Below are positions 35,883-44,420 of a DNA stretch of 57,246 nt, piece by piece. The first letter of the stretch is position 1. Each line of letters begins with the position of its first letter. The DNA lies in assembly GCA_937937835.1 (NCBI GenBank), contig CALDBJ010000040.1, forward strand, positions 1-57,246. Direction: 5' to 3'. The notes under the pieces were generated by a model. The model saw only the letters and a program-made list of their open reading frames with translations, did not search any database and had not been told where the DNA came from. The translations under genes and the position numbers were made by a program. The DNA is from an uncultured Collinsella sp. Lineage in GTDB: Bacteria > Actinomycetota > Coriobacteriia > Coriobacteriales > Coriobacteriaceae.

Positions 35883-37295
35883 TTATACCTCGTCGTCCTC
35901 GTGCAGACGGCGGCGATAATCGGCGGCCCAGCCCTCAATGTTTACCTGACGGGCACGACCCAGGCCAAGTGCGTCGGCCGGGACCGGCTCGGTGATGACG
36001 GAGCCGGCGGCCACGAGCGCGCCGTCGCCGATCTGGGCGGGCGCGACCATCATGGTGTCGGAACCGATGAAGGCATCCTTGCCGATGACGGTCTTGTGCT
36101 TGTGCACGCCGTCGTAGTTGCAGGTGATGGAGCCCGCGCCCACGTTGACGCCGGAGCCCATGGTGGTGTCGCCGATGTAGGACAGGTGCGGCACCTTGGA
36201 GCCCTCGCCGATCGTGGACTTCTTGATCTCCACGTGCGTTCCGGCCTTGGATCCGTCGAGCATGTGGGTGCCCGGGCGCAGGTAGGCGCGCGGGCCGCAG
36301 TCGACGCCGTTCTCGATGACGGCCTCGATGGCGATAGTCTCATCGATGGTGCAGCCGCTGCCGACGGTGGTGTCGGTGAGGCGGCTGTTGGGGCCGAGCT
36401 GGCACTCCTCGCCCACGGTGACGTGGCCGATCAGATGCGTCTGCGGCCACACGACGGTGTCGCGGCCGATAACGGCATCGGGGCCGATCCAGGCCTGCGT
36501 GGGGTCGATGAAGGTAACGCCCTCGGCCATCCAGTGCTCGTTGATGCGGTCGCGCGCGATGGCGGTGAGCTGTGCGAGCTGGATGCGGCTGTTGACGCCC
36601 AAGCCGTCGCGGTAGTCGTCGCAGTGGAAGATGGAGACGGCCTGGCCGTGGCCTTTGAGGATCTCGAGCATGTCGGGCAGGTAGTACTCGGATTGCGCGT
36701 TGTCGTTGCCGATCTCGTTGATGTGTGCGGCGAGCTGCGCGCCGTCAAAGGCGTAGCAGCCGGCGTTGCACTCCAGCAGCGTGGCGGCCTGCTCGGGCGT
36801 GCAGTCCTTCTGCTCGATGATGCGCTCGATCTGGCCGTCGGCGCCCAGCTTGATGCGGCCGTAGCCAAAGGGGTCGGGCGGGGTCATGGTCATGACGGTG
36901 CAGGCGAGCTCGCCGGTGGCGACGGTCTGCGCGAACTTGGCGACGGTGTCGGCGGTGATGAGCGGCAAGTCGCCGTTGAGCACGACGACGGGGCCTTGCG
37001 TGATGCCGCAGGCCTCGAGCGCGACCTTCACGGCGTGGCCGGTGCCCAGGCGCTCGGTCTGCTCGACGCACTCGACCTTGGTGGCGCTGTTGGCATAGGC
37101 GCCGTCGATCAGGGCGCGCATCTCGTCGGCGTGGCTGCCGATGACGACCACGACGCGGCTGCAGCCGGCCTTGATGGTGGCGTCGACGATCCACTGAACC
37201 ATGGGCTTGCCCAGGATCTTGTGCGAAACCTTGCAGTGGTTCGACTTCATGCGGGTGCCCTCGCCGGCAGCGAGGATAATTGCGGTTGCGTCCAT
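35883..37295 (-). CDS. glmU: Bifunctional UDP-GlcNAc pyrophosphorylase / GlcN-1-P acetyltransferase
   Basis: Makes UDP-GlcNAc for peptidoglycan. The 470-residue protein has the N-terminal uridyltransferase domain (AIILAAGEGTRMKSNHCKVSHKI at the start, VLNGDLPLI) and a C-terminal left-handed helix of hexapeptide repeats (GPRAYLRPGTHMLDGSKAGT, IGDTTMGSGVNVGAGSITCN) with acetyltransferase signature residues. The open frame runs about 70 codons further upstream, but the start at 37295 with AGGAG 7-8 nt upstream fits the family. Confidence 0.96.
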   Translation of the reverse strand: MDATAIILAAGEGTRMKSNHCKVSHKILGKPMVQWIVDATIKAGCSRVVVVIGSHADEMRALIDGAYANSATKVECVEQTERLGTGHAVKVALEACGITQGPVVVLNGDLPLITADTVAKFAQTVATGELACTVMTMTPPDPFGYGRIKLGADGQIERIIEQKDCTPEQAATLLECNAGCYAFDGAQLAAHINEIGNDNAQSEYYLPDMLEILKGHGQAVSIFHCDDYRDGLGVNSRIQLAQLTAIARDRINEHWMAEGVTFIDPTQAWIGPDAVIGRDTVVWPQTHLIGHVTVGEECQLGPNSRLTDTTVGSGCTIDETIAIEAVIENGVDCGPRAYLRPGTHMLDGSKAGTHVEIKKSTIGEGSKVPHLSYIGDTTMGSGVNVGAGSITCNYDGVHKHKTVIGKDAFIGSDTMMVAPAQIGDGALVAAGSVITEPVPADALGLGRARQVNIEGWAADYRRRLHEDDEV

Positions 37296-37494
37296 GTGAT
37301 CTCCTGTTACGTTATAGAGACGTGTGTTTGGAAACGATACACGGCGCAATATGATACCGCAGGCATATGATGAGCGCGTAACGATTGGATTGCGGCGGTT
37401 GAGGCTTGCGCCGCCGGCATGGCGTTTGCACTGCTTGCGTGCGGCGTTGGCGGTGCTGCGGAGCTGTCGTTTGAGCGAGGGGACGGGGGCGCCC

Positions 37495-38382
37495 GTGGAC
37501 AACATACGAGAGGAGTTTGGCGGCGAGCCCGTCGCGGCATTTTCGATGTCGCATCCGGCTGTGCCGGCACTCTATATAGTGCTGACGCTGGGGCTCACCA
37601 TGTTCTCGATGCAACCGGTGCTGATCGCGCTGTCGCTTGCGGGCGGGCTGGCGTATGGATTTGCGACGCGTGGGGCTGCCCGCACGCTGGGCGCACTTCG
37701 CTGGCAGCTGCCGGTGATTTTGATTATCGCGCTGGTCAATCCGCTGTTTAGCGCTTCGGGTTCGACGGAACTGTTCCGTATTGGCATGCGCGCGGTGTAT
37801 CTGGAAAGCATGGTATACGGCCTGTGCATGGGTGGGCTGTTTGTGGCGAGCGTGCTGTGGTTTGAGGCCGCGGCGTCGATGCTCGAATACGACAAGGTAC
37901 TCGCGCTGCTGGGTAACGCCGCGCCGGTGATCGCGCTCATGATCTCGATGTGCATGCGGCTTATTCCACAGTTTTTGCGCCGCGGCCGCACGGTGCTGGC
38001 GGTGCAAGATGCGATTGATGTGCCGGGCCGCGCGCCGGCCGACCCCGTGCGCTCGCGCCTGCGGGCATCGAGTGTGTTGATGGGCTGGGGCATGGAAGAT
38101 TCGCTGGAGCGCGCGGACGCGATGCGCTCGCGCGGGTGGGGCGCCGCGACGCGTCGCACGACGTACGCGCGGTATCGGCTAAGGCGCAGCGATGTTGCCG
38201 CGTTGGTTTTGCTTGCGCTGTTTGGCGCGGCTGCCGTGGCGGTGGCATGGACCGCGACGACACAGTATTCGTTTTATCCGCAGCTCTCGGTGCCGGCGCC
38301 GTGGCCGGGCTATGTCGTGTACGCTGCCTGGATGGTGCTGCCTTGCGCGTTGCACGCGATTGATGAGAAGAGGTTTGGCTGA
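37495..38382 (+). CDS. ECF transporter transmembrane (T) component
   Basis: EcfT/CbiQ-type integral membrane subunit linking ATPases to a substrate-binding S component. It has about five membrane helices and the cytoplasmic coupling region with signature-like ARG motifs (SVLMGWGMEDSLERADAMRSRGWG). The start is uncertain: GTG 37495 gives 295 residues; the open frame continues upstream to 37324 but that part is Arg-rich and not membrane-like. The stop codon overlaps the start of the ATPase gene (ATGA). Confidence 0.82.
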   Translation: MDNIREEFGGEPVAAFSMSHPAVPALYIVLTLGLTMFSMQPVLIALSLAGGLAYGFATRGAARTLGALRWQLPVILIIALVNPLFSASGSTELFRIGMRAVYLESMVYGLCMGGLFVASVLWFEAAASMLEYDKVLALLGNAAPVIALMISMCMRLIPQFLRRGRTVLAVQDAIDVPGRAPADPVRSRLRASSVLMGWGMEDSLERADAMRSRGWGAATRRTTYARYRLRRSDVAALVLLALFGAAAVAVAWTATTQYSFYPQLSVPAPWPGYVVYAAWMVLPCALHAIDEKRFG

Positions 38383-40025
38383 TGGCTCGGTTGGATAGGG
38401 GCCCGGTGTCGGGCGCTGCGTGCGGCCCGGATATGCCGGCGATTGAGGTGCGGAGCCTGAGCTTTGCCTACCCCGATGCTGATGCTGCGGTGCTCGAGGG
38501 GCTCGACTGGTCTGTTCCCCAAGGTGCATTTGCGCTGCTTGTTGGCGGTACCGGATCGGGTAAGTCGACGCTGCTGTCGCTGCTCAAGCCCGAGATCGCT
38601 CCGGCGGGCGAGCGCACTGGCGAACTGAGCGTGCTGGGCGAGAACGTTGCCGACATGGACGTACGGGCATCGGCGGAGCGCGTGGGCTATGTGTTCCAGG
38701 ATCCCGAGAACCAGATCGTGTGCGAAACCGTGTGGCACGAGATGGCGTTTGGCCTGGAAAACTTGGGGCTAGCACGTGATGAGATGCGCCGTCGCGTAGC
38801 TGAGACCAGCTATTTCTTTGGGCTGGAAGATTGGCTTCACCGCGATACTGACACGCTTTCGGGTGGTCGCAAACAGTTGCTGTCGTTGGCGGCCGTGTTG
38901 GCGCTCCGCCCGCGCGTGCTGCTGCTCGACGAGCCCACGTCTCAGCTTGATCCGGTTGCGGAGAAGAATTTCCTGCACGCGCTGTTTCGTGTGAATCGCG
39001 AGCTGGGCTGCACGGTTGTTGTGGCGACGCATCAGCCGCGGCCGATGCTCGAGTATGCGACGTGTACGTACCGGATTGAGGGCGGTCGCGTGCGCGAGGT
39101 GGCGGATATGTCTTCTTTGGGACGCCGAGAATCGCTGTTTTCCGATGACATGTTGGGGTGGGGTGCCATCCGATGTGCAAAAAACGGAGTATTCAGCAGG
39201 CGTGAGGACAATTTGGGTTCTCTGGAGCCGCCCGGGGACGTATCGAGCGCGAAAAAAAGTTCGGAATTGGACAAATCGTCCGAATTTGTGGCGCAAACGT
39301 CGCTCGAGAACGGCTCGGAAGCCTTCTCGCGCACGGATGGAAGCAGAATACTCCAAAAAATGCACGGCGGGTCGGCTACCACCCTGTCGGAAGGCTGGTT
39401 TCGCTACGATCGCGCGGGCGGTTGGGTGCTGCGCGGGCTCGATGTGTCGTTTTCGGCTGGCGCGGTGCATGCGATCGTGGGCGGTAACGGCTGCGGTAAG
39501 TCGACAATGCTTTCGGTGCTGGCGAAGACCGCCAAGCTGCAGCGCGGCCGCGTGGTGCGCGGAGCGGCCACGGCGGCGCTGCTGCCTCAGAATCCCAAAG
39601 CATTGCTGGTTGCCGAGACGGTTCGCGATGAGCTGATGGAATGGGACTCGACCTGCGGATATGACGAGAACTTGGCGCGGGAGCGTGCGGCGAGCTTGGG
39701 GTTGTCGGGTCTGGATGGACGCCATCCGTACGATCTTTCGGGCGGGCAGCGTCAACTGCTTGCATTGGCAAAACTGCTGCTAATCGGCCCCGAACTGCTA
39801 TTGCTCGATGAGCCCACCAAGGGTCTAGACCTGTTCAGCCGCCGCATTATCGCCCGCGCCCTGCGTGGCCATGCGAAGGCTGGCGGCACCGTCATTATGG
39901 CCACGCACGATCTGGATTTTGCCGAGCAGGTAGCCGACGACGTCGCCATGATGTTTGACGGCGAGATTGCCTGCATGGAGTCCCCGGCCGACTTCTTTGC
40001 CGACAACGTGTTCTATAGGGCGTGA
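38382..40025 (+). CDS. ECF transporter ATPase, two ATPase domains in one chain
   Basis: Double ABC ATPase that powers an ECF importer. Domain 1 has Walker A GGTGSGKST (55-63), VFQDPENQIVCETV, LSGGRKQLL and LLLDEPTSQLDP. Domain 2 has GGNGCGKST (about 367), LLPQNPKALLVAETV, LSGGQRQLLALAK and LLLDEPTKGLD. The domains are joined by a linker of about 100 residues; its residues 265-328 are encoded by a segment bounded by inverted repeats (39175-39365) with codon use unlike the domains. The reading frame is kept through it. Confidence 0.92.
   Translation: MARLDRGPVSGAACGPDMPAIEVRSLSFAYPDADAAVLEGLDWSVPQGAFALLVGGTGSGKSTLLSLLKPEIAPAGERTGELSVLGENVADMDVRASAERVGYVFQDPENQIVCETVWHEMAFGLENLGLARDEMRRRVAETSYFFGLEDWLHRDTDTLSGGRKQLLSLAAVLALRPRVLLLDEPTSQLDPVAEKNFLHALFRVNRELGCTVVVATHQPRPMLEYATCTYRIEGGRVREVADMSSLGRRESLFSDDMLGWGAIRCAKNGVFSRREDNLGSLEPPGDVSSAKKSSELDKSSEFVAQTSLENGSEAFSRTDGSRILQKMHGGSATTLSEGWFRYDRAGGWVLRGLDVSFSAGAVHAIVGGNGCGKSTMLSVLAKTAKLQRGRVVRGAATAALLPQNPKALLVAETVRDELMEWDSTCGYDENLARERAASLGLSGLDGRHPYDLSGGQRQLLALAKLLLIGPELLLLDEPTKGLDLFSRRIIARALRGHAKAGGTVIMATHDLDFAEQVADDVAMMFDGEIACMESPADFFADNVFYRA
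39175..39365. mobile_element. Inverted-repeat element inserted in frame in the ECF ATPase linker
   Basis: GTGCA...GGAGTATTC.GC at the left (39175-39197) is matched by its reverse complement at the right (39343-39365), with an A-run or T-run of six between the two conserved blocks. The 191-bp segment is lower in G+C than its flanks and falls exactly between the two ATPase domains. It has no stop codon in the frame of the gene. Confidence 0.7.
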
Positions 40026-40029
40026 TGGG

Positions 40030-40743
40030 ATGACGGACTGTCGTTTCTCGCGCTTGCTTGCAAAACTGGAGATCCCGCTGTTGTTGGCGGTGCCGGCGGT
40101 GATGGCTGCGGCGTTGCTGTCGGGTGTTGAGCAGGCAGCATTGGCCATGCTGGTTGTGGTGGCGCTGGTGCTCGCGCTGTTCTTTGCGGGTTACGAGGCA
40201 TCTCGTCCGGGTTTGCGCCAGATTATGCCCACGCTGGTGCTGGCGGCGCTGGCGGCGGCGGGGCGCATCCTGTTTGGGCCCATTCCCGACTTTAAACCGG
40301 TGAGCGCTATCGCCATTATCGCGGGGGCGACGCTTGGTCGCCGCAATGGTTTTATGGTTGGCGCGCTGGCGGCGCTGACCAGCAATTTCTTTTTTGGACA
40401 GGGCATGTGGACGCCGTGGCAGATGTATGCCTGGGGGCTCGTGGGATACGTTGGCGGTGTGCTGGCGCATGCGGGTGCGTTCGACCGCGCCGACGGCACC
40501 GTGCGATTGCCGGCGCTGCTGGCGTACGGCTTTGCGTCGGGCTTGCTCTATGGCGTCGTGATTAACGCGTATGACATCATTGGTTTTGTACAGCCGCTTA
40601 CTTGGGCGGGCGCCGTGGCACGTCTTGCCACGGCAGTGCCGTTCGATATTACGCACGGCCTTGCGACCTGCGTGTTTTTGGCCGCCTTGTACAAGCCCTG
40701 GTGCCGTCGCATCAACCGCGTCGTCGTGAAATACGGACTGTAG
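40030..40743 (+). CDS. ECF transporter substrate-binding (S) component
   Basis: Membrane S component giving substrate specificity. The 237-residue protein has about six helices. The segment PDFKPVSAIAIIAG...SNFFFGQGMWTPWQMYAWGLVGY is typical of a known S-component group, possibly for a cobamide or other vitamin; the substrate is not assigned here. ATG 40030 lies 4 nt after the ATPase stop codon. T, ATPase and S genes form one operon. Confidence 0.82.
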   Translation: MTDCRFSRLLAKLEIPLLLAVPAVMAAALLSGVEQAALAMLVVVALVLALFFAGYEASRPGLRQIMPTLVLAALAAAGRILFGPIPDFKPVSAIAIIAGATLGRRNGFMVGALAALTSNFFFGQGMWTPWQMYAWGLVGYVGGVLAHAGAFDRADGTVRLPALLAYGFASGLLYGVVINAYDIIGFVQPLTWAGAVARLATAVPFDITHGLATCVFLAALYKPWCRRINRVVVKYGL

Positions 40744-40767
40744 GGCATTTCGCGTTCCCTCGCGAAC

Positions 40768-40830
40768 TTGCGGTGGAATAGTTCTCGTTTTTGGCTATTT
40801 GCTGCCCAAACAGGAACTATTCCACCGCAA
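40768..40830. repeat. 17-bp perfect inverted repeat after the ECF operon
   Basis: TTGCGGTGGAATAGTTC (40768-40784) is mirrored exactly at 40814-40830 around a 29-nt loop with a T-run. It may be a terminator-like structure or a dispersed repeat, lying between the convergent ECF and exonuclease genes. Confidence 0.75.
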
Positions 40831-40891
40831 CTTATAGGGGGAGAGGGGTCACATGGTCTGTTTTCCTCTGTCCCCCAGGAATTACTTGGGG

Positions 40892-41710
40892 CTAGAGCTC
40901 TAGCGTGAGGGTGACGGGGCAGTGGTCGCTGCCGAAGATGTCGCCACGGATACCGGTGTCGCGTACGTTGTCGGCGATTGCGTCGCTTACCAGGAAGTAG
41001 TCGATGCGCCAGCCTGCGTTGTTCTTGCGGGCATTAAAGCGGTAGCTCCACCAGCTGTAGACGCCCTCGACGTCGGGGTTTGCCGCGCGCCAGGTATCGG
41101 TAAACCCGGCGTTGAGCAGCTCGGTAAACTTGCCGCGTTCTTCGTCCGAAAAGCCGGCGTTGCCGCGGTTGGACTTGGGGTTCTTAAGGTCGATCTCCTC
41201 GTGTGCCACGTTAAAGTCGCCGCAAGTTACGACGGGCTTGCCGGTCTCGCGCTCAAGCGCGCTCAAAAAGCCGCGGTAGGCATCGTCCCAGGCCATGCGC
41301 ACATCGATGCGCGCGAGTTCGTTTTGCGCGTTGGGCGTGTAGACATCCACAAACCAAAACTTGTCGAACTCGAGCGCACAGACGCGGCCCTCGGTTGCGG
41401 CTTGGGCGACGAGCTCGGCCGCCTCGCCCTCGCCGGCGTAGGGTAGCAGCGCGTCGGCGTGCAGCACGCGCAGTGGTTCCTGGCGGCTAAAGACCGCGGT
41501 ACCTGAATAGCCTTTACGCTCGGCGTAGCTCCAGGTTTGGTGATAGCCGGGCAGGTCAATATCGATCTGGCCTTCTTGCAACTTGGTCTCTTGCAGCGCC
41601 AGGATATCGACGTCGAGTTCTTGCGCGATCTGGATAAAGCTCGGGTCCTTTTTGAGCACGGCGCGCAGGCCGTTGACGTTCCACGAGGCAAAGGTGTAAG
41701 TCTGAGGCAT
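40892..41710 (-). CDS. xth: Exodeoxyribonuclease III / AP endonuclease
   Basis: Repairs abasic sites and trims 3' ends. The 272-residue protein has the family motifs SWNVNGLRAVLKK, LALQETKL (catalytic Glu), YTPNAQNEL, CGDFNVAH, WWSYRFNARKNNAGWRIDYF and the terminal GSDHCPVTLTL. The start at 41710 (MPQTYTFASWNVNG) is preceded by GAAAGGA. It is transcribed divergently from the sirtuin gene. Confidence 0.95.
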   Translation of the reverse strand: MPQTYTFASWNVNGLRAVLKKDPSFIQIAQELDVDILALQETKLQEGQIDIDLPGYHQTWSYAERKGYSGTAVFSRQEPLRVLHADALLPYAGEGEAAELVAQAATEGRVCALEFDKFWFVDVYTPNAQNELARIDVRMAWDDAYRGFLSALERETGKPVVTCGDFNVAHEEIDLKNPKSNRGNAGFSDEERGKFTELLNAGFTDTWRAANPDVEGVYSWWSYRFNARKNNAGWRIDYFLVSDAIADNVRDTGIRGDIFGSDHCPVTLTLEL

Positions 41711-41823
41711 GGTGTCCTTTCGACGGGGTTGGCAGGCTTAAGATTAACGCAACAAGAGCGGGGCGGAGTCCGCGAGTGATGGTGCGAACGCCGCCGTCCC
41801 GGAGACACGGACGGAGGACATAT

Positions 41824-42576
41824 ATGACGCAGGCAATATCAAACCCCAAACAGGCCTCCGCCGCCCTGGCGGATCTGTTTGACACCCACAAGCGCGTGGT
41901 CTTCTTTGGCGGCGCGGGTGTTTCCACGGCAAGCGGCATCCCCGATTTCCGCAGCGTGGACGGTCTGTATCACCAGCAGTTTGCCTATCCGCCCGAGACC
42001 ATGCTGTCGCATAGCTTTTACGAGGCGCATCCTGCGGAGTTCTTCGACTTTTACCGCACCAAGATGATCGCGCTTAACGCTAAGCCCAACCGCTGCCACA
42101 CCAAACTGGCCGAGCTGGAGCGCGCCGGCAAGCTCGACGCCGTGGTGACGCAAAACATCGACGGCCTGCATCAGATGGCCGAATCACAGCGCGTGTTCGA
42201 GCTGCACGGATCGGTCCATCGCAACATTTGCCAGTCGTGCGGCACGGTCTATAGCGCCGAGTGGATTTGCTCGCGCGAGCACGAGGATGCCGCGGGCGTG
42301 CCTGCGTGCCCCGCGTGCGGCGGCCGCATCAAGCCCGATGTGGTGCTCTACGAAGAGCCGCTCGATGAACATGTGCTGACCGGTGCCGTTGCCGCCATCG
42401 CCGCGGCCGATGCCCTCATTGTGGGCGGGACCTCGCTCGTGGTGTATCCGGCGGCAGGCCTTACGCGATACTTTACCGGCGATACGCTGGCCATATGCAA
42501 CCTTGCTCCCACCGATCAGGATGCAAATGCCGACCTGCTGATTTCTTGCGACATCGCGGCCGCGTTTGCGTTCTAG
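41824..42576 (+). CDS. cobB: NAD-dependent protein deacylase (sirtuin)
   Basis: Removes acyl groups from lysines using NAD+. The 250-residue protein has GAGVSTASGIPDFRS, QNIDGLHQ, the catalytic His in FELHGSVHRN, the four-Cys zinc site (CQSC and, after a 20-residue stretch, CPAC) and GTSLVVYPAAG. GGAGGA precedes ATG 41824; the frame is open a little upstream but without a site. Confidence 0.95.
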   Translation: MTQAISNPKQASAALADLFDTHKRVVFFGGAGVSTASGIPDFRSVDGLYHQQFAYPPETMLSHSFYEAHPAEFFDFYRTKMIALNAKPNRCHTKLAELERAGKLDAVVTQNIDGLHQMAESQRVFELHGSVHRNICQSCGTVYSAEWICSREHEDAAGVPACPACGGRIKPDVVLYEEPLDEHVLTGAVAAIAAADALIVGGTSLVVYPAAGLTRYFTGDTLAICNLAPTDQDANADLLISCDIAAAFAF

Positions 42577-42608
42577 CCCGCGCGCGCGGATACAATAGAA
42601 AGACTGAG

Positions 42609-42660
42609 TGCAAAGCGACCCCGCCGCCAGCTCCCCAAGCTCGGCGGCGTGGGCATTTTA
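42609..42660 (+). promoter_or_regulatory. Hairpin in the folP-folK leader
   Basis: CCCGCCGCC-AGCT and, after a few bases, AGCT.GGCGGCGTGGG form a strong GC-rich hairpin just before the AGGAGG of folP. A TACAAT at about 42592-42597 is a possible -10. Whether the hairpin has a regulatory role is unknown. Confidence 0.4.
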
Positions 42661-42671
42661 GGAGGATGTTC

Positions 42672-44420
42672 ATGGCGAACGACAGCAAGACATGGCGGTG
42701 CGGAAAGTACGAGCTCAGCTTTGACCGTCCGCGCATCATGGGCGTCCTCAACGTGACGCCCGATTCGTTCAGCGATGGCGGAGAGCACTTCGACCCCGAT
42801 GCCGCCATCGAGTACGGCCTGGCGATGCTCGACGCCGGCGCCGACATCATCGACGTGGGCGGCGAGTCCACGCGCCCTGGTTTTACCCCGGTCAACCCCG
42901 ATGAGGAAGCGCGCCGCGTGCTGCCCGTGGTGCGCGCGCTGGCCAAGGAGGGCGCCATCGTCTCGATCGACACGCGTCATGTAGCGGTTGCCAAGGCGGC
43001 CGTGCGCTGCGGCGCCTCGATCGTCAACGACGTGACCGGCTTCACCGATCCCAAGATGGTCGAGTTTGTTAAGACGAGCACCTGCGGCGTCATCGTGATG
43101 CATGCCGGCGAGGTCGCCGCGCCCGCCCGCACGCACGCAACGGTGCAGCTCGATACCTCGGCTGCGGCGTTTGTTGCCGAGAAGGCACGCGAAGCGGCTG
43201 CCGAGGCCGCGCGCGAGGCCGAGAAGCCGGTCCGTCGCCGTCGCGGCAAGTTGCTGGGCGAGCCCAAGGTTGAGGCCAAGCTTCCGGGCGGTGTGGTACA
43301 GCCCTCACTGCCGTTTGGCGAGCCGGAGCCCACGTCCGAGCCTGCAACCGAGCTGGGGCAGGAGACGCCGGCCGCCGAGCAGGCTGCTGCCGCCGAGACC
43401 GTCGCGCCCGCGCCCGAGGCCGCGCCCGCAGCCACCGAGGCCGCATCGGAGTCCAATGACCGTCTGGCCGCCATGATGCGCCGCAGCGCCCGCCGCGAGG
43501 AAGCCTACGTGCCCACCTCGCAGCTCCGCCGCTTCACCCTGCCCGATTCGGCGCCCATTATGCGCCGCGTCATGGGCTTTCTGTCTGACCAGGCCCGCAC
43601 ACTCATCCATGCCGGCGTGTCGCGCGACCGCATCTGCATCGATCCGGGCCCGGGCTTTGGCAAGACGGCCAACGAGGATATCGTCATCCAGCGCGAGACT
43701 GCCAAGATGGCGTCACTGGGCTATCCGCTCATGTGCGCCGTGTCGCGCAAGCGCTTTGTGGGCGCCGTCTCGGGCGTGACCGAGGCCGCCGAGCGCGATG
43801 CCGCTACGTTTGGCGTGTGCCTGGGCGCCATCCAGGCCGGTGCCAACATCGTGCGCGTGCACGACGCCGCGGGTTTTGCGCAGTTCCTGAACGGCTACTG
43901 GGCGGTTGCCAAGCCGCAGCCGCGCCGCGCGTTTGTGGCCGTTGGCTCCAACCTGGGGCATCGCTGCGACAACATCCGCGCCGCGCGCGACATGATCGCC
44001 GAGATTCCGCTCACCTGCGTGTCCAACTCCTCCAAGATCTACGAGAGCGAGCCGGCCTACGAGACGCGCCAGGACGCGTTTGCCAACGCCGTCATCGAGA
44101 TCAAGACCGAGCTGGCGCCGCTGGTGCTGCTCGACGAGCTCATGAAGATCGAGGCCGAGCTTGGGCGCGACCGCTCCAAAAAGGCCAAGGCCAACGGTCC
44201 GCGCACCATCGACCTGGACCTGCTGTGGATGGACGGCGAGACTCACGGCGGCAAAAAGCTGCGCCTGCCGCATCCTCTCATTGGCGAGCGCGACTTTGTG
44301 CTGGTGCCGCTCGAGGACCTGATGCACGACCCGGCGCGGTTCTTCCGCTACAACGGTGTCGAGGTCAAGGAGCCCGAGGACCGCGTGGGCCATATCGTGG
44401 GCGAATTGGGGCGTATGTAG
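42672..44420 (+). CDS. folP-folK: Fused dihydropteroate synthase and HPPK (FolP-FolK)
   Basis: Two folate-pathway steps in one 582-residue protein. FolP part: VLNVTPDSFSDGGEHF, GGESTRPG, VNDVTGFTD, VMHAGEV, DPGPGFGKTANED and CAVSRKRFVG. FolK part starts near residue 420 (FVAVGSNLGHRCDNIRAARD) with GPRTIDLDLLW. A low-complexity Ala/Glu/Pro-rich insert of about 130-150 residues (about 150-285) breaks the FolP barrel after the MHAGEV loop. ATG 42672 has AGGAGG 6 nt upstream. It ends directly before the BirA-like gene. Confidence 0.93.
   Translation: MANDSKTWRCGKYELSFDRPRIMGVLNVTPDSFSDGGEHFDPDAAIEYGLAMLDAGADIIDVGGESTRPGFTPVNPDEEARRVLPVVRALAKEGAIVSIDTRHVAVAKAAVRCGASIVNDVTGFTDPKMVEFVKTSTCGVIVMHAGEVAAPARTHATVQLDTSAAAFVAEKAREAAAEAAREAEKPVRRRRGKLLGEPKVEAKLPGGVVQPSLPFGEPEPTSEPATELGQETPAAEQAAAAETVAPAPEAAPAATEAASESNDRLAAMMRRSARREEAYVPTSQLRRFTLPDSAPIMRRVMGFLSDQARTLIHAGVSRDRICIDPGPGFGKTANEDIVIQRETAKMASLGYPLMCAVSRKRFVGAVSGVTEAAERDAATFGVCLGAIQAGANIVRVHDAAGFAQFLNGYWAVAKPQPRRAFVAVGSNLGHRCDNIRAARDMIAEIPLTCVSNSSKIYESEPAYETRQDAFANAVIEIKTELAPLVLLDELMKIEAELGRDRSKKAKANGPRTIDLDLLWMDGETHGGKKLRLPHPLIGERDFVLVPLEDLMHDPARFFRYNGVEVKEPEDRVGHIVGELGRM

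Noticed and set aside
37324..37494. Longer EcfT starting at GTG 37324
   Set aside because: The added 57 residues are Arg-rich without membrane character, and the start is close to the divergent glmU leader.
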